Positions 8,680-21,064 are shown, counted from the first letter of the stretch. The stretch: DNA of 64,000 nt from Celeribacter halophilus (GCF_900114135.1 NZ_FORY01000016.1:1-64000); one strand, 5' to 3'. Notes: generated by a model not told the origin, from the letters alone. Numbers and translations: made by a program.

Positions 8680-10011
8680 TTACCAGTTTTCCTTGAACCA
8701 CCGCATCGCACGTTTGAGTGAACGCGCCGGATAGCGGTCGACCGGAATCTCGAAATCCCACCATTCGTCTTGCGGGTTGGCGGCAAACAGGCACAGCCCC
8801 ACAGCAGAGGCAAAGGCCGCGCCGGTGGCGGCCTGCGGCAGCCCCTGCACACGCAAAGGCCGTCCGATCCGCACATTCTGCCCGAGGATTTTCGGCGCCA
8901 GAGTGTCCAGCCCCGGAATTTGCGAGGCCCCGCCGGTGAGCACAATCTGCTGCGAAGGCATATGTTCAAATCCGGCGGCATCCAGACAATCGCGCACGCC
9001 TTCGAGGATTTCCTCGACACGCGGGCGGATAATCCCGATGAGTTCGGCGCGCGACACCGTCCGGCGGTCTTTGTCCCAGTCGCCGCTATCGCCCCCCACT
9101 TCGATCATCTCGCGATCATCCATGCCGGTCGCGACAATGCCGCCATAAAAGGTCTTGATCCGCTCAGCGGTCGACAGCGGGATTTGCAGCCCCATCGCAA
9201 TGTCGGAGGTCACATGTTCCCCGCCCATGCGCACGCTATCGGCATAGATCATGTGCTTTTTCATGAAGATAGAGACATCCGTCGCCCCGCCACCCATATC
9301 AACACAGGCTGCGCCGAGTTCCTGCTCATCTTCCACGAGCGCCGAAATGCCGGAGACATAGGCACCGGAGGCCAGCCCCGCCACTTCGAGGTCACAGCGC
9401 TTGATACAATACAGAAGGTTCTGGATCGCCGCCGTGTCCACGGTCAGCATATGCATATCGACGGACAGGCTCTGCCCGATCTGGCCACGCGGGTCTTTGA
9501 GACCGGAGCGATGGTCGAGCTGGAAATTCACCGGCTGGGCATGGAGCACTTCGCGATGCGCGCCGTAGTCAGGCACATCAGACGAGGCCAGAACGCGGGC
9601 CACATCCTGTTCGGACACGGTATCATATTCCACATCAACCTGACCGGCGATGCCGTAGGACCGCGGGCTGCCGCCGGAGAAACAGGCGATCACATGGTCC
9701 ACACGGGTCTGGGCCATTTTCTGCGCCGCCTGAACAGCGGTCCGGATGGCGCGTTCGGTTTCCGCCATCGCATCGATCTCGCCAAAGCGCACCCCGCGCG
9801 AGCGTGTCGTTGCCGCACCGATCACACGGAAGGACGACTGCCCCGCCAAAGCGCCGACACCATCCCCGCCCATGAAACGTTCGCCATCAAAACGCAGAAC
9901 CAGACAGGCGATTTTCGAACTGCCCACATCCAGAATGGCGATCACACCGCGTTGCAACGCAGCTTGGCGCATGTTCCGCATCGCCCGTTGGGCTTCATAG
10001 AGATCGGTCAT
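8680..10011 (-). CDS. ftsA: Cell division protein FtsA
   Basis: An actin-like ATPase that ties FtsZ filaments to the inner membrane. The 443-aa protein has the phosphate-1 motif VIAILDVGSSKIACLVL near residue 25, the phosphate-2 region CVDMGGGATDVSIF, the adenosine motif VLTGGASQIPGL, and a C-terminal amphipathic membrane-targeting helix RSLKRAMRWFKENW. Its ATG overlaps the ftsQ stop as ATGA (10008-10011), implying translational coupling. The order ftsQ-ftsA-ftsZ is the standard division-cluster order. Confidence 0.97.
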   Translation of the reverse strand: MTDLYEAQRAMRNMRQAALQRGVIAILDVGSSKIACLVLRFDGERFMGGDGVGALAGQSSFRVIGAATTRSRGVRFGEIDAMAETERAIRTAVQAAQKMAQTRVDHVIACFSGGSPRSYGIAGQVDVEYDTVSEQDVARVLASSDVPDYGAHREVLHAQPVNFQLDHRSGLKDPRGQIGQSLSVDMHMLTVDTAAIQNLLYCIKRCDLEVAGLASGAYVSGISALVEDEQELGAACVDMGGGATDVSIFMKKHMIYADSVRMGGEHVTSDIAMGLQIPLSTAERIKTFYGGIVATGMDDREMIEVGGDSGDWDKDRRTVSRAELIGIIRPRVEEILEGVRDCLDAAGFEHMPSQQIVLTGGASQIPGLDTLAPKILGQNVRIGRPLRVQGLPQAATGAAFASAVGLCLFAANPQDEWWDFEIPVDRYPARSLKRAMRWFKENW

Positions 10012-10988
10012 TGATAAGACACTCCAAGTTCCACACCTTGAAGCCGACGCATTTCCTCTTGCGCAGCTTCGGTCAATCGCAACGTCGGCCGTGTGGGCCG
10101 CCGCATATCTACAACTTCAATATCACGGGCCAGCAGGTCTTTGGCCTGATCGAGCGCCAGAACCTGCGCCAAGGCGCCCAGCGGCTTCTGCTCCGGCAGC
10201 ATGATCACCTGATCGCGGTCCAGAACCACGTTCCAGCGCCGCTCGCCCACGCGCACCAGACCGCGCAAACGCGGCAGCAGCGGGCCGGCCGCACTCAGGA
10301 TCGCAAGCGCCTCGCCCACAGCGCGATCCGCCCCCTCGCCCGCGACAAGCGGTAGGTCAGGACGGTCAAGCCGGCTGTCGAGCGCCGCCACGCGGTGCCC
10401 CTCGTCATCAAGCATTTCCAACCCATGCTCAGAACGCCAGACCACGGCGGGGGTGCGTTCGGTGATGTCCACCTGCAAAATCCCGCCCGCACGCACATGC
10501 AACCCTGCGGCTTCGACCGCATCAAGGCTTTCGATTTGCTCCAAAAGACCGGGCAGATCGAGATCAAAGGAGGAGACCGGAAAATCCTGTGCCATCACTT
10601 CGCGGATGTCTTCGGAGAGTTCCGGCGAGGCCCCGTCAATGGCCATCAGCTTGACCATGAACTCGGGACGGTTCTGCACCTCGTTCTTGATTGCCAGAAC
10701 ATGCCCCGTGAAGGCTTCGCGGTTTTCCGGCTGCGCAAACCACAGCCCGATACAGGCCACAATCGCCGCGACAGGCGCGAGGCGGCGCAGGCAAAAGCGA
10801 AAGGAAGGAGTCAACCAGAGGCGGTTCATCCGGTAAGCCGCGCGTGACGGCGCCGGATCACGCGGGCGCGGCGCGGGATCGCTCTCGCCACGGCGGGCGC
10901 GGATCGCACGGGCCACGGCCTCGGACACACGGGCGGAGCCACCAACGGTCGGCGCTTTGGCAAATTCGATCGGGTCTACCGGTCGCAT
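10008..10988 (-). CDS. ftsQ: Cell division protein FtsQ
   Basis: A bitopic divisome protein linking early and late division proteins. It has a cytoplasmic N-terminus of about 60 residues rich in Arg/Pro, one membrane span ([17 protein letters not shown]), a POTRA domain (about [21 protein letters not shown]) and a beta domain ending near the C-terminus. I chose the ATG at 10988 (326 aa) because GGAGG lies 7 bases upstream; 11009 is an alternative. The start lies inside the end of ddl, a 13-bp overlap, and the stop overlaps ftsA. Confidence 0.93.
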   Translation of the reverse strand: MRPVDPIEFAKAPTVGGSARVSEAVARAIRARRGESDPAPRPRDPAPSRAAYRMNRLWLTPSFRFCLRRLAPVAAIVACIGLWFAQPENREAFTGHVLAIKNEVQNRPEFMVKLMAIDGASPELSEDIREVMAQDFPVSSFDLDLPGLLEQIESLDAVEAAGLHVRAGGILQVDITERTPAVVWRSEHGLEMLDDEGHRVAALDSRLDRPDLPLVAGEGADRAVGEALAILSAAGPLLPRLRGLVRVGERRWNVVLDRDQVIMLPEQKPLGALAQVLALDQAKDLLARDIEVVDMRRPTRPTLRLTEAAQEEMRRLQGVELGVSYQ

Positions 10989-11887
10989 GACGCGTCCTCC
11001 ACCATCCATTTACAGAACTGCCCGAAAGTGAGCCCGCTTTTCTGCGCCTGTTCCGGCGAGAGAGAGGTCGGCGTCATACCCGGCTGGGTATTGGTTTCCA
11101 AAAGCACCAAGCCGTCGAGACCTTTCTCTTCGTCCCAACGGAAATCCGTGCGCGACAGGCCACGGCAGCCCAATGCCTTGTGGGCGCGCAGGGCATAGTC
11201 CTGACAAGCGGCAGCAATCTCGGCAGGGATCTCGGCAGGACAGACATGGCGGGAGCCGCCATCGGCATATTTCGCTTCGTAATCATACCAGCCATCCGTG
11301 ACGATATCCGTGACGCAAAGGGCCTTGTCACCCATCACGGAACAGGTCAATTCGCGTCCCGGCGCATAGGCTTCGACCATCACGACAGCAGGCATATCTG
11401 CGGCCATGCGCGGGGCATTGGCCCCCTCTTGCACAATATAGACGCCGACGGAGGAGCCTTCGTTATAGGGTTTCACGACATAGGGCGGGGCCATCACATG
11501 ACCCGCTTCGACCTCTTCGCGCGGCGCCAGAAGCGAAGGCACGACCGGAAGCCCGGCAGCGCGGTAGACCTCTTTGGTCTTTTCCTTGTCCATCGCAAGG
11601 GCCGAGGCCAGAACGCCGGAATGGGTGTAAGGGAGGCGCAGCCATTCGAGAAGACCCTGCACACAACCGTCTTCACCGAACCGGCCATGTAGTGCATTGA
11701 AGACGACATCGGGCTGACATACGGCCAGTTGCGCGCAAAGGTCTTCGCCCGCGTCGATTTCAATTACTTCGAATCCTTCACCCCGAAGCGCCTTGGCGCA
11801 TTCGCGTCCCGAAGACAGAGACACCTCGCGTTCAGCCGAGGGACCGCCTTTGAGGACCGCAATTTTCGGGGACTGCCTGCTCGACAT
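10976..11887 (-). CDS. ddl: D-alanine--D-alanine ligase
   Basis: An ATP-grasp enzyme that makes D-Ala-D-Ala for peptidoglycan precursors. The 303-aa protein starts [23 protein letters not shown], the normal Ddl N-terminus; an upstream extension of the frame is not homologous. Motifs include the ATP-grasp [16 protein letters not shown], the catalytic AYAPGRELT and the metal-binding C-terminus [15 protein letters not shown]. It overlaps ftsQ downstream. A gap of about 144 bp separates it from murB upstream, with no terminator visible. Confidence 0.96.
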   Translation of the reverse strand: MSSRQSPKIAVLKGGPSAEREVSLSSGRECAKALRGEGFEVIEIDAGEDLCAQLAVCQPDVVFNALHGRFGEDGCVQGLLEWLRLPYTHSGVLASALAMDKEKTKEVYRAAGLPVVPSLLAPREEVEAGHVMAPPYVVKPYNEGSSVGVYIVQEGANAPRMAADMPAVVMVEAYAPGRELTCSVMGDKALCVTDIVTDGWYDYEAKYADGGSRHVCPAEIPAEIAAACQDYALRAHKALGCRGLSRTDFRWDEEKGLDGLVLLETNTQPGMTPTSLSPEQAQKSGLTFGQFCKWMVEDASCDR

Positions 11888-12031
11888 GTCCACTCGCCTC
11901 AATATGTTCGGGACCGTCTGTTGCGATCCCTTGAAAAATGCCCCGTTTTCGGGGTCTGTCGTCACGCCCTGCTCAGGACGTTGATCTGGCCGTTCTTTGC
12001 CACGTTCCGGTCTTGTGAGCCGGATACCGAC

Positions 12032-12997
12032 TTATGCGCCAGTTGTCTGCGCCTGTGCAAGCCCGTCCGGGATCGGATCCCCGAGAAACTCGCCCACGCG
12101 TTTGATTTCCCATTGTAACGCGAGACCCGCGTTTTGAAATACCTTTTTTCGCACAGTCTCTCCCAAAAGTTCGAGATCGTGCGCAGAAGCCTCACCTGTG
12201 TTGATCATAAAGTTCGAATGTTTCTCACTCATCTGCGCTCCACCGATGGAAAACCCGCGCAGCCCCGCATCGTCAATCACCTTCCACGCCTTGAGATCAT
12301 GGGTATCATCGGCCTTACCCGTAGAGGAAAACCCCGCCGGATTGCGGAAGGTCGAGCCCGCGCTGCGATCCTTGACCGGCTGCGTCGCGTCGCGCTTGGC
12401 AAGCTGTTCTTCCATCCGCGCCTCAAGCATGGCGGGATCGGCGGCTTCGGCCTCGAATGTAGCCTGCACGATCACCCAGCCCTCGGGCAAATCGGTCTGG
12501 CGATATTGGAAGTTCAGATCATCGGCCGTGAGCGTCACCAATTCTCCCGTCCGCGTCACGGCCTTAGCTGACACAAAGTGATCCGCCACATAAGAGCCGT
12601 AACAGCCCGCATTCATCCGCACTGCCCCGCCGATCGCGCCGGGAATGGTGCGCAGGAAGGTCAGATCAAGCCCGGCCATAGCGGCCTTGCGGGCCACATG
12701 GGCGTCCAGTGCCGCAACACCAGCAGTCACGCGATTGCCTTCGATCTCGATACCGTTGAACCCGCGCCCCATGCGGATCACCATCGCGCGAATGCCGCCA
12801 TCCCGCACGATGAGGTTGGAGCCTACGCCCATGGGAAACACCGCCACAGACGGATCAAGGGCGGCAAGGATGTTCTGCAAATCTTCCAGATCGGCGGGCT
12901 GGAACAGCACATCCGCCGGACCGCCCACACGCAGCCATGTCAACTCGGACAACAGCCGGTTCTCGGTCAGTTTGCCGCGTGTGTCGGGATAAATCAT
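12032..12997 (-). CDS. murB: UDP-N-acetylmuramate dehydrogenase MurB
   Basis: An FAD enzyme that reduces UDP-GlcNAc-enolpyruvate to UDP-MurNAc. The 321-aa protein starts [26 protein letters not shown]. It carries the FAD-binding [31 protein letters not shown], and the catalytic region [11 protein letters not shown] with the active-site Ser in GST. The start codon overlaps the upstream DUF2484 stop (ATGA, 12994-12997), so the small gene and murB are translationally coupled. Confidence 0.96.
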   Translation of the reverse strand: MIYPDTRGKLTENRLLSELTWLRVGGPADVLFQPADLEDLQNILAALDPSVAVFPMGVGSNLIVRDGGIRAMVIRMGRGFNGIEIEGNRVTAGVAALDAHVARKAAMAGLDLTFLRTIPGAIGGAVRMNAGCYGSYVADHFVSAKAVTRTGELVTLTADDLNFQYRQTDLPEGWVIVQATFEAEAADPAMLEARMEEQLAKRDATQPVKDRSAGSTFRNPAGFSSTGKADDTHDLKAWKVIDDAGLRGFSIGGAQMSEKHSNFMINTGEASAHDLELLGETVRKKVFQNAGLALQWEIKRVGEFLGDPIPDGLAQAQTTGA

Positions 12998-13254
12998 TCC
13001 GTAGAACCTCGCACAATTGTTCTTTTCAGCCACCGGCCCAGATACACCACAGGCCAGCGCAGGATGGACACGCCCGCCGCAAATACGGCAAGCCCCACCC
13101 ACGGGCCGTTCTCATAGGTGACATAGCCCAAAAGGGGAACCCCCAGAGCGATCAGGACATAGGCCGCGGGCCAATGGTTGCGGCGAGAGGGGAACATGGC
13201 GATCACATTCGCCAATATCGCCCAGCCACAGGCAAGTGCGAGAGAAACTGTCAT
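12994..13254 (-). CDS. DUF2484-family small membrane protein (copy 1)
   Basis: An 86-aa protein with about three predicted hydrophobic segments: residues 3-20, about 32-48 and about 50-68 ([26 protein letters not shown]). It ends in a basic tail. It matches the DUF2484 family found beside murB in Rhodobacterales; function is unknown. The location suggests an envelope or cell-wall role, but that is inference. It overlaps murB by four bases and lies 129 bp downstream of a second, divergent copy. Confidence 0.75.
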   Translation of the reverse strand: MTVSLALACGWAILANVIAMFPSRRNHWPAAYVLIALGVPLLGYVTYENGPWVGLAVFAAGVSILRWPVVYLGRWLKRTIVRGSTE

Positions 13255-13383
13255 CGGGCTCTCCTGTCAGCCGAAAGCGTTTCACGACAACCTGCAGTGC
13301 AGATCGTCAGGAAACGCCGTGTAACATATTGATATCGCGCACCTCCCGAAATCCGCCTGTAAACAGGCCCATCCCGAAAGGCT

Positions 13384-13635
13384 TTATCGAAGTCCCCGCA
13401 TCAGGCGGCGCCAAAGCACACCCAGCGGTTTGCGAAACAAAGACACGGCAGCAGCTAAACCGATTAACACCGGCCAAACCCCATAGGTCAGACCGACCCA
13501 GACGAGCAACACGGGCAGCACGAGCAAAAGCGCCACACCGGGGAGAATCTGGTAGCGCAAAGGTAACGGAGCAAGCGCCATGGTGGCAAGCGCCCAAATG
13601 GCTAATGCTGTCAAAGGATTATCGATAAAATTCAA
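13384..13635 (-). CDS. DUF2484-family small membrane protein (copy 2)
   Basis: An 83-aa hydrophobic protein whose second half (TYGVWPVLIGLAAAVSLFRKPLGVLWRRLMRG) aligns by eye with the same part of the neighbouring 86-aa DUF2484 protein, so the two look like diverged tandem paralogues. The best start is a TTG at 13635 that overlaps the permease stop as TTGA (13632-13635); no ATG lies near the N-terminus. It probably shares a transcript with the upstream permease. Function is unknown. Confidence 0.65.
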   Translation of the reverse strand: MNFIDNPLTALAIWALATMALAPLPLRYQILPGVALLLVLPVLLVWVGLTYGVWPVLIGLAAAVSLFRKPLGVLWRRLMRGLR

Positions 13636-14819
13636 GAGACCCCGCCCAAGGTAAATGCAACCAGCGCCAGAAGCGCGAAGACCAGCCCCACAACAGGGAC
13701 CCAGCCCGCAACCTTGAAGGGGGCTTGGGGGGAGCGACGCTTGAGCAGGATGAGGCTGGCGTTCACCAGGGTGAAGACCACCAGAAGGATGGTCGAGGTC
13801 ACCCCCGCCAGATTGGAGACAGGCAGGCTCAGTGCCGCCCCGATCACCACCGCACCGATCAGCACGGTCGCCAGCACCGGCGTGCCGAACCGCGGGTGTG
13901 CATGGCGGAAGACACCCAGAACCCCGCCGCGCTTGCCCAACCCGAACATCACGCGGGCGGCCATGACAACCTGTGCCAGCACCCCGTTGAGCGCCGCAGT
14001 CACCGCGATGGCAGAGAGCACGGCGACATGCCCGCCCCCTGCTTCATAAACCAGAGCCAAAGGGCGCTCCGACGCGCCGAGATCTTCGAGCGGCACCGCC
14101 CGCACAGCTGTCACGGTGACTCCGGCATAGAGCAGCGTGGTGATGATGAGAGAGCCGATGATGGCGATGGGCAGCGTGCGCTCGGGGTGCTTGACCTCCT
14201 CGGCCATGTTTACGATGTCCTCAAACCCGATGAAGGCAAAAAACGCCAGTGTCGCGGCCACCCCGATGCCCGGAAAATAGGGCGCCGCAGGGGTGGCGAA
14301 ATCGGGGGAGACCGGCGCGTGCCAGCCGGACCAGACCACAAGCGCCAGCCCCGTCACCTCGATCACGGTGAACAGCGCGGCCATAGCAAGGCTTTCCAGA
14401 ACGCCGACAATCGCCACGGCCACAAGCATCACACCAAGGCCGACCACCGCAAGATTGAACGGCATATCCACGATGCTTGTCAGATAGCCCGCACCCCCTC
14501 TGAGCACAGCCGCCGCCGAGACCGTGCCGCCTGCGACAATGGCCAGACCGACGATCAACCCCATGAGGCGCGAGCCGAGTCCCGCCTCGACATAGGCCGC
14601 CTCCCCCGCCGCTTCGGGAATGCGAGTGGAAAGTTCGGCATAGGAAAGCGCCGACGGGGCCGCAATCAGACCTGCGAGCAGAAAGGCCAACGGGGCGTAA
14701 AGTCCGGCTTGGGCCGCGACCGTTCCGACCAGAACATAAATCCCCGCGCCCACCATCACGCCCACGCCGTATGCGGTGAGCAATCCGGGGCCGATGCGGC
14801 GTTTGAGTTTCTCTGCCAT
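13632..14819 (-). CDS. APC-family amino acid/polyamine permease
   Basis: A protein of about 395 aa with roughly 11-12 membrane spans. The N-terminal APC motif reads IGPGLLTAYGVGVMVGAGIYVLVG, followed by AELSTRIPEAAGEAAYVEAGLG, typical of amino acid-polyamine-organocation transporters. I chose the ATG at 14819, which has GGAG six bases upstream, over 14831. It sits within the cell-wall cluster between murC and murB and is coupled to DUF2484 copy 2. Substrate cannot be told from sequence; its presence in a D-Ala/peptidoglycan gene block is only suggestive. Confidence 0.85.
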   Translation of the reverse strand: MAEKLKRRIGPGLLTAYGVGVMVGAGIYVLVGTVAAQAGLYAPLAFLLAGLIAAPSALSYAELSTRIPEAAGEAAYVEAGLGSRLMGLIVGLAIVAGGTVSAAAVLRGGAGYLTSIVDMPFNLAVVGLGVMLVAVAIVGVLESLAMAALFTVIEVTGLALVVWSGWHAPVSPDFATPAAPYFPGIGVAATLAFFAFIGFEDIVNMAEEVKHPERTLPIAIIGSLIITTLLYAGVTVTAVRAVPLEDLGASERPLALVYEAGGGHVAVLSAIAVTAALNGVLAQVVMAARVMFGLGKRGGVLGVFRHAHPRFGTPVLATVLIGAVVIGAALSLPVSNLAGVTSTILLVVFTLVNASLILLKRRSPQAPFKVAGWVPVVGLVFALLALVAFTLGGVS

Positions 14820-15014
14820 GCGCCTCTCCATTGCGAGCGCGGTCAGGTGCAGGCCTTCCGCGCGGACCCTGAGCCACAAACAGACTGCGGGAGATATGCG
14901 GCGTCAAGATGTTGCGCAGCACTTCCCGAAGCTCTGTCGCTCAGGTGTTCGGGAAAGGCTTTACACCATCAGCCCGCGCCCGTCTCTGCGTCAGAACAAA
15001 GCGGGGGGTAAACC

Positions 15015-16418
15015 TCACCCTTTTGACAGGCGCTCCGGCAGGTTATGCGCCCACGCAGAAATCGTCCCTGCCCCGAGGCAGACCACCATATCGCCCGGAC
15101 GGGCCTGTTCGCGCACAAGGCGCTCCAGATCGTCCTCGCAGGTCACGGCGCGGGCATGGCGATGGCCGTGACGGATGAGCCCCGCCACCAGATCATCCGG
15201 GGACGCCCCCTCGATCGGCGCTTCGCCTGCGGCGTAAACCTCGGCAATGCCCACAACATCCGCCTCGTTGAAACAGGTGCAGAAATCCTCGAACAGGGAA
15301 TGCAGGCGCGAGTAGCGATGCGGCTGATGCACAGCAATGACACGGCCTTCGGTGGCCTGACGCGCGGCTTTGAGCACGGCGGCAATCTCCACCGGATGGT
15401 GGCCGTAATCGTCAATGATCGTGACGCCATTCACCTCGCCCACGCGGGTAAACCGGCGGTTCACCCCGCCAAACGCTGTCAGCGCTGCTTTGATCTCTTC
15501 GGTCTTCATCCCGAGATGACGTGCAACCGCCACAGCGGCCAGAGCGTTCGACACATTGTGATCGCCCGGCATCGGCAGGGTGCAGCCCTCGATCACCATA
15601 TCCTCGGCCGCCAGCATAATGTCGAAATGCGCGACACCTTTCTTATAGGTCAGATTCACGGCACGCACATCGGCCTGCGCGTTGAACCCGTAGGTGACAA
15701 CACGGCGGTCGGTAATCTTGCCTACAAGACTTTGCACTTCCGGATGATCGGTGCAGCACACGGCAAGACCGTAAAACGGAATGCCGGAGACAAAGTCGTA
15801 AAACCCTTGGCGCAGGTTCTCGATAGAACCCCAATGCTCCATATGTTCGGGGTCGATATTGGTCACAATCGCAATCGTGGCCGGCAGACGGTTGAAGGTG
15901 CCATCGGACTCGTCGGCCTCGACCACCATCCAGTCGCCCTGCCCCATGCGGGCATTGGAGCCGTAAGCATGGATGATACCGCCGTTGATCACTGTCGGAT
16001 CAATCCCGCCAGCGACCAGCAATTCGGCCACCAGCGTCGTGGTTGTCGTCTTGCCGTGTGTGCCGGCCACAGCCACGTTGGATTTCAACCGCATAAGCTC
16101 TGCGAGCATCTCCGCGCGGCGCACCACCGGAAGACCTTTGGCACGCGCAGCGTCAAGCTCCGGATTGCCCGGTTTGATCGCAGACGAGATCACCACGACC
16201 TCGGCATCTTCGAGATTTTTCGCGCGCTGGCCCTCATAGATCACCGCGCCCAGCTCCTTGAGCCGGTCGGTGATTTTCGAGGCTTTCAAATCCGATCCCT
16301 GCACCCGATAGCCGTGGTTCAACAGCACTTCGGCAATGCCCGACATGCCGATCCCGCCAATGCCGACAAAATGGATTGGGCCCATCTCGGTGGGGAGTTT
16401 GGTTACGCTCGCGTTCAT
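15015..16418 (-). CDS. murC: UDP-N-acetylmuramate--L-alanine ligase MurC
   Basis: The first amino-acid ligase of peptidoglycan precursor synthesis. The 467-aa protein has the N-terminal nucleotide-sugar motif [18 protein letters not shown], the ATP loop GTHGKTTTT, the conserved [11 protein letters not shown] and the C-terminal [11 protein letters not shown] and HQPHRYSR motifs. It is downstream of murG on the same strand with a 51-bp gap. The next gene in the direction of transcription is the APC permease about 195 bp away, not murB. Confidence 0.97.
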   Translation of the reverse strand: MNASVTKLPTEMGPIHFVGIGGIGMSGIAEVLLNHGYRVQGSDLKASKITDRLKELGAVIYEGQRAKNLEDAEVVVISSAIKPGNPELDAARAKGLPVVRRAEMLAELMRLKSNVAVAGTHGKTTTTTLVAELLVAGGIDPTVINGGIIHAYGSNARMGQGDWMVVEADESDGTFNRLPATIAIVTNIDPEHMEHWGSIENLRQGFYDFVSGIPFYGLAVCCTDHPEVQSLVGKITDRRVVTYGFNAQADVRAVNLTYKKGVAHFDIMLAAEDMVIEGCTLPMPGDHNVSNALAAVAVARHLGMKTEEIKAALTAFGGVNRRFTRVGEVNGVTIIDDYGHHPVEIAAVLKAARQATEGRVIAVHQPHRYSRLHSLFEDFCTCFNEADVVGIAEVYAAGEAPIEGASPDDLVAGLIRHGHRHARAVTCEDDLERLVREQARPGDMVVCLGAGTISAWAHNLPERLSKG

Positions 16419-16469
16419 CTCACTCGTCTCTTCTTTTCTTTATTCTTTACCGGACCCGTTCGGGCCGCC

Positions 16470-17570
16470 TTATGTCTTGTTGAACGCCAGCTCTTCCACC
16501 AGCGCCGCCAATTCTTCTGCCGCTTGCGGTTTCGCCACAGAGAGCGCCGCATTGGCCATCATCAGGCCCCCTTGCGGATGCGCCAGCACGTTCTCGATCT
16601 GCTCGGTCAGACTTTCAGGCGTCAACTGGCTCTCAGGGATCATGATGGCGGCATTGGCTTCGACCAACCCGCGTGCATTCGCGGTTTGATGGTCCGCCGT
16701 GGCCGCAGCATAGGGGATGAAAATGGCAGGCCGCCCGATCACGGACACATCCGCCACCGATGACGCCCCCGAACGTGTGATCACCAACTGGCTTTCACTC
16801 ATCCGCTTGGGCACGTCATGGATAAAAGTCTGCACATCGGCCTGAATACCCCGCGCATGATAGAACTCCACCACACGCTCAAGGTCTTCGGCACGAGCCT
16901 GCTGGCTGATCCGCAGGTTCGCCCGCAACGGCGCGGACAGACGCGCAATCGCTTCGGGCACCACATCCGACAGAATGCGCGCCCCTTGCGAGCCGCCCAT
17001 GACCAGAATTTCCATCGGATAATCTCCGGGAGGAATATAGGGCGCACCGTGTTTCTCAAGGACGGCGGCGCGAACAGGATTGCCGGTGTAGACGCCTTCA
17101 ACCCCTTCGGGCAAAGCCGTGGGCCATGTGCCACAGGCAACCTTGTCGACCCGTTTGGCAAAGACCTCATTGACCCGCCCCAGAACACCGTTTTGTTCAT
17201 GGATCATGCGCGGCAGTTTCAACAAGGTCGCCGCCGCCACCGCAGGAATCGCCGGATAACCGCCAAACCCCACCACAACAGAGGGCTTGTCGCGCAGGAA
17301 TTTCGACATGGCCTTGAACACGCCACCGATAATGCGCGGCAGAACCATCGCCTTGGCAGCAAGTCCACCACGGGCAAATGTAGCCGAAGGCATGACTTCG
17401 ATCTCGACCGCCTCGGGGAAAGCGCCGGTATAGCGTGCGCCACGGGCGTCGGTCGACAGCTTCACCCGCCACCCCCGCGCCAGCATCACTTCGGCCAGCG
17501 CCTGCGCCGGAAACATATGCCCGCCGGTGCCGCCAGCGGCGATCACGAGAAGGGGAAGTTTGTGGGTCAT
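16470..17570 (-). CDS. murG: UDP-GlcNAc:undecaprenyl-PP-MurNAc-pentapeptide GlcNAc transferase MurG
   Basis: A membrane-associated GT28 glycosyltransferase that makes lipid II. The 366-aa protein has the glycine-rich N-terminal loop [17 protein letters not shown], the second G loop [23 protein letters not shown], the third loop [10 protein letters not shown], and the C-terminal donor-binding [28 protein letters not shown] lies 5 bases before the ATG at 17570. It follows ftsW on the same strand with a 46-bp gap. Confidence 0.97.
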   Translation of the reverse strand: MTHKLPLLVIAAGGTGGHMFPAQALAEVMLARGWRVKLSTDARGARYTGAFPEAVEIEVMPSATFARGGLAAKAMVLPRIIGGVFKAMSKFLRDKPSVVVGFGGYPAIPAVAAATLLKLPRMIHEQNGVLGRVNEVFAKRVDKVACGTWPTALPEGVEGVYTGNPVRAAVLEKHGAPYIPPGDYPMEILVMGGSQGARILSDVVPEAIARLSAPLRANLRISQQARAEDLERVVEFYHARGIQADVQTFIHDVPKRMSESQLVITRSGASSVADVSVIGRPAIFIPYAAATADHQTANARGLVEANAAIMIPESQLTPESLTEQIENVLAHPQGGLMMANAALSVAKPQAAEELAALVEELAFNKT

Positions 17571-17616
17571 TGGAACCTCTTGTTCTTTTGGGTCAACAGC
17601 CGGACGCGTGACCGGT

Positions 17617-18786
17617 TCAGCGACCGCGGCGGATCAGGATGTCCCCGATCTCGCCCTGCGGACGGGTGCGGGTAAAGGCCAGAAGCGCCCCGAGCGCAAT
17701 GCCCGACGCGATCACGGAAGACCCGCCATAGGACACGAAAGGCAAGGTCATGCCCTTGGCTGGCAAGAGCCTCACAGCCACACCCATGTTGATAAAGGCC
17801 TGAATGCCGAACGCGCAGGCCAGCCCCGTTCCCGCAAGGCGGATGAACGGATCACGCTCCTTGAGCAAACGCCAGAGCGAGCGCACGGTGATCGTGGCAT
17901 AAAGCGCGATGATGATCAGCACGAGGATCAGCCCGTATTCTTCGGCCGCAACCGCAATGATGAAATCGGTATGCGCATCAGGCAGCGACCATTTGACAGT
18001 CCCTTCGCCCACGCCCACGCCGAAGAACCCGCCCTCGCGGATCGCGTTCGTGGCATAGCCGATCTGGGTGGTCGGGTCGATCGAGGGGTTCAGAAACCCG
18101 TCGATACGCCGCGCGAAGTGTTCGGAATTATGGTAGGCAAATGTGCCGCCTGCGACGACAAGCCCCGCGATCCCGACCAGCAGGGTCAAAGGCGCTCCGG
18201 CGACGAAATACATCACGCCCCAAGCAAAGAGGATTAGGGAAGCCTGCCCGAAGTCGGGCTGCAATGCCAAAAGGATCACAACCAGCGCAGTGATCAGGAA
18301 GGAATAGAGCCTCCCTGGAGGACCACCGATCTCAAGCCCTGCGGCCATGAGCCATGCGGAGGTGATGACGAAAGCGGGTTTGAGAAATTCGGAGGGCTGG
18401 ACAGAGGCGAAGCCCAAGGAGAACCACCGCGTCGCCCCCTTGCCGAAATCTGTCCCGAAGGCGGGCAGCAAGAACAGCGAGATCAGTGTCGCGGCAAAGC
18501 CCAGAACCGCCAGACGCCGCACCCGTGCTGGGTCCATCATGGTTACGCCAATCATCACCATAAGGCCCAAAGAGCCAAAAAACGCCTGACGTTTTACATA
18601 GTGGAAAAGGTCGGCAAAGCCGTTTTTCTCGGCCAGCGGCGGTGACGCGGCCAGTCCGAGCAACAGCCCGATCCCGAACAGGATAAAGACACAGGACAGA
18701 GTCCATTTGTCGATTGTCCGCCACCAACGCGGCAAGATCGGCTCACCCACGCGCACTGGCGTCGAGCCATACACCATCTCTGTCAT
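17617..18786 (-). CDS. ftsW: Peptidoglycan glycosyltransferase FtsW
   Basis: A SEDS-family polymerase that makes septal glycan strands with a class B PBP. The start at 18786 ([16 protein letters not shown]) gives 389 aa and about 10 membrane spans; a longer frame upstream has a non-homologous N-terminus. SEDS features include the loop Asp region [23 protein letters not shown] and the C-terminal [26 protein letters not shown]. It is the first gene of this minus-strand block. Upstream (18787-19056) is a 270-bp divergent promoter region shared with the lactate dehydrogenase, so murD, mraY, murF, murE and ftsI must lie elsewhere. Confidence 0.95.
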   Translation of the reverse strand: MTEMVYGSTPVRVGEPILPRWWRTIDKWTLSCVFILFGIGLLLGLAASPPLAEKNGFADLFHYVKRQAFFGSLGLMVMIGVTMMDPARVRRLAVLGFAATLISLFLLPAFGTDFGKGATRWFSLGFASVQPSEFLKPAFVITSAWLMAAGLEIGGPPGRLYSFLITALVVILLALQPDFGQASLILFAWGVMYFVAGAPLTLLVGIAGLVVAGGTFAYHNSEHFARRIDGFLNPSIDPTTQIGYATNAIREGGFFGVGVGEGTVKWSLPDAHTDFIIAVAAEEYGLILVLIIIALYATITVRSLWRLLKERDPFIRLAGTGLACAFGIQAFINMGVAVRLLPAKGMTLPFVSYGGSSVIASGIALGALLAFTRTRPQGEIGDILIRRGR

Positions 18787-19032
18787 GATACCGCCTACTG
18801 CCTCGTTATCATATTTTTCGTCCGGTTTTCCGGATCTGATTTGTCCAGAGTAACGGTTTTTCTCGCTTTGCGCCACTACAGATTGTGTTTCCCCGATCTG
18901 CGGCGCACAGAAAAGCGGGGTTTTGCCGAAGGCTTCCGCCAATACATTGCAAATTTCGAATTGATCCCTGTCATTGATCGAAACAGGGAATCCCCACATG
19001 CTAGCGCTAAAGTGTTTCGCAAGAGGCTTTAA

Positions 19033-19989
<957 letters not shown>

Positions 19990-20045
19990 GAGCCTCGCCT
20001 CTTACGAAAAAGGCACGCGACATTGCAGATTCAGGGTGAGTTGTC

Positions 20046-20930
20046 TCACCCCATCCGCTCTGATGCATAAGACCCTGGAGAGGCCGGAAACACCACCGTC
20101 TTGTTGCCATTGATAAACACCCGATGGTGAATATGCGCGTGGATGGCCCGCGACAGAACTTGCGCTTCGACATCGCGGCCAAGAGACACATAATCCTCCG
20201 GACTTTGCGCATGGGTCACGCGAGTGGTGTCCTGCTCAATGATCGGACCTTCGTCCAGATCGGCGGTCACATAATGCGCCGTCGCCCCGATCAGCTTTAC
20301 CCCGCGCTCATAGGCCTGCTTATAAGGGTTCGCGCCCTTGAAAGACGGCAGGAAAGAGTGGTGGATATTGATGATCCGGCCCGACATTTTCTGGCAAAGC
20401 TGATCGGAGAGGATTTGCATATAGCGCGCCAGAACAACCAGTTCCGCGCCGCTCTCCTCGACGATCTCCAAAAGCCGCGCTTCGGCAGCGGCCTTGTTCT
20501 CTTTCGTGACACGCACCTGATAGAAGGGAATGTCGTGGTTCACCACGAGCTTCTGGTAATCCATGTGGTTGGACACCACAGCCACAATATCAATCGGAAG
20601 CGCCCCGATCCGCCAGCGATACAAAAGATCGTTCAGGCAATGCCCGAAGCGGGAAACCATGATCACGACTTTCATCTTCTTGTCGGCATCATGCACGGCC
20701 CATGCCATATCAAAATCACTGGCAAGCGCAGAGAAATGATCCCGAACCTCGGCCCGTGTCATCCCCTTTTCCGAGACGAAACTCACCCGCATGAAGAACT
20801 GTCCCGTGTTCGTGTCATCGAACTGCGCGGAGTCGGTGATGTTGCAGCCAAGCTCGGCCAGCTTACCGGAAATGGCGGCAACGATGCCCCGTTTGGACGG
20901 GCAAGTGACGGTCAGGACATGGGAGCTCAT
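20046..20930 (-). CDS. purU: Formyltetrahydrofolate deformylase PurU
   Basis: Hydrolyses 10-formyl-tetrahydrofolate to formate and THF, balancing one-carbon pools. The 294-aa protein has an N-terminal ACT domain (VLTVTCPSKRGIVAAISGKLAELGCNI) and a formyltransferase domain with the catalytic Asn-His in NIHHSFLPSFKGANPYKQAYERG and the Asp in TADLDEGPIIEQD. GAGG lies five bases before the ATG. It converges on ldh and has a short gap of 134 bp to the next gene upstream. Confidence 0.95.
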   Translation of the reverse strand: MSSHVLTVTCPSKRGIVAAISGKLAELGCNITDSAQFDDTNTGQFFMRVSFVSEKGMTRAEVRDHFSALASDFDMAWAVHDADKKMKVVIMVSRFGHCLNDLLYRWRIGALPIDIVAVVSNHMDYQKLVVNHDIPFYQVRVTKENKAAAEARLLEIVEESGAELVVLARYMQILSDQLCQKMSGRIINIHHSFLPSFKGANPYKQAYERGVKLIGATAHYVTADLDEGPIIEQDTTRVTHAQSPEDYVSLGRDVEAQVLSRAIHAHIHHRVFINGNKTVVFPASPGSYASERMG

Positions 20931-21064
20931 TGGAACCTCGGGCTTTCTTACATTTTGCCGGAGTTTTGTCCTGAACCCGTACGAATGCCAGCGCGAAACG
21001 GCGGCTTGAACGGGTTTACCAGTGCCCCACGGTCACTTTCAGAAACAGAGGTTTCCGAAAGGCG

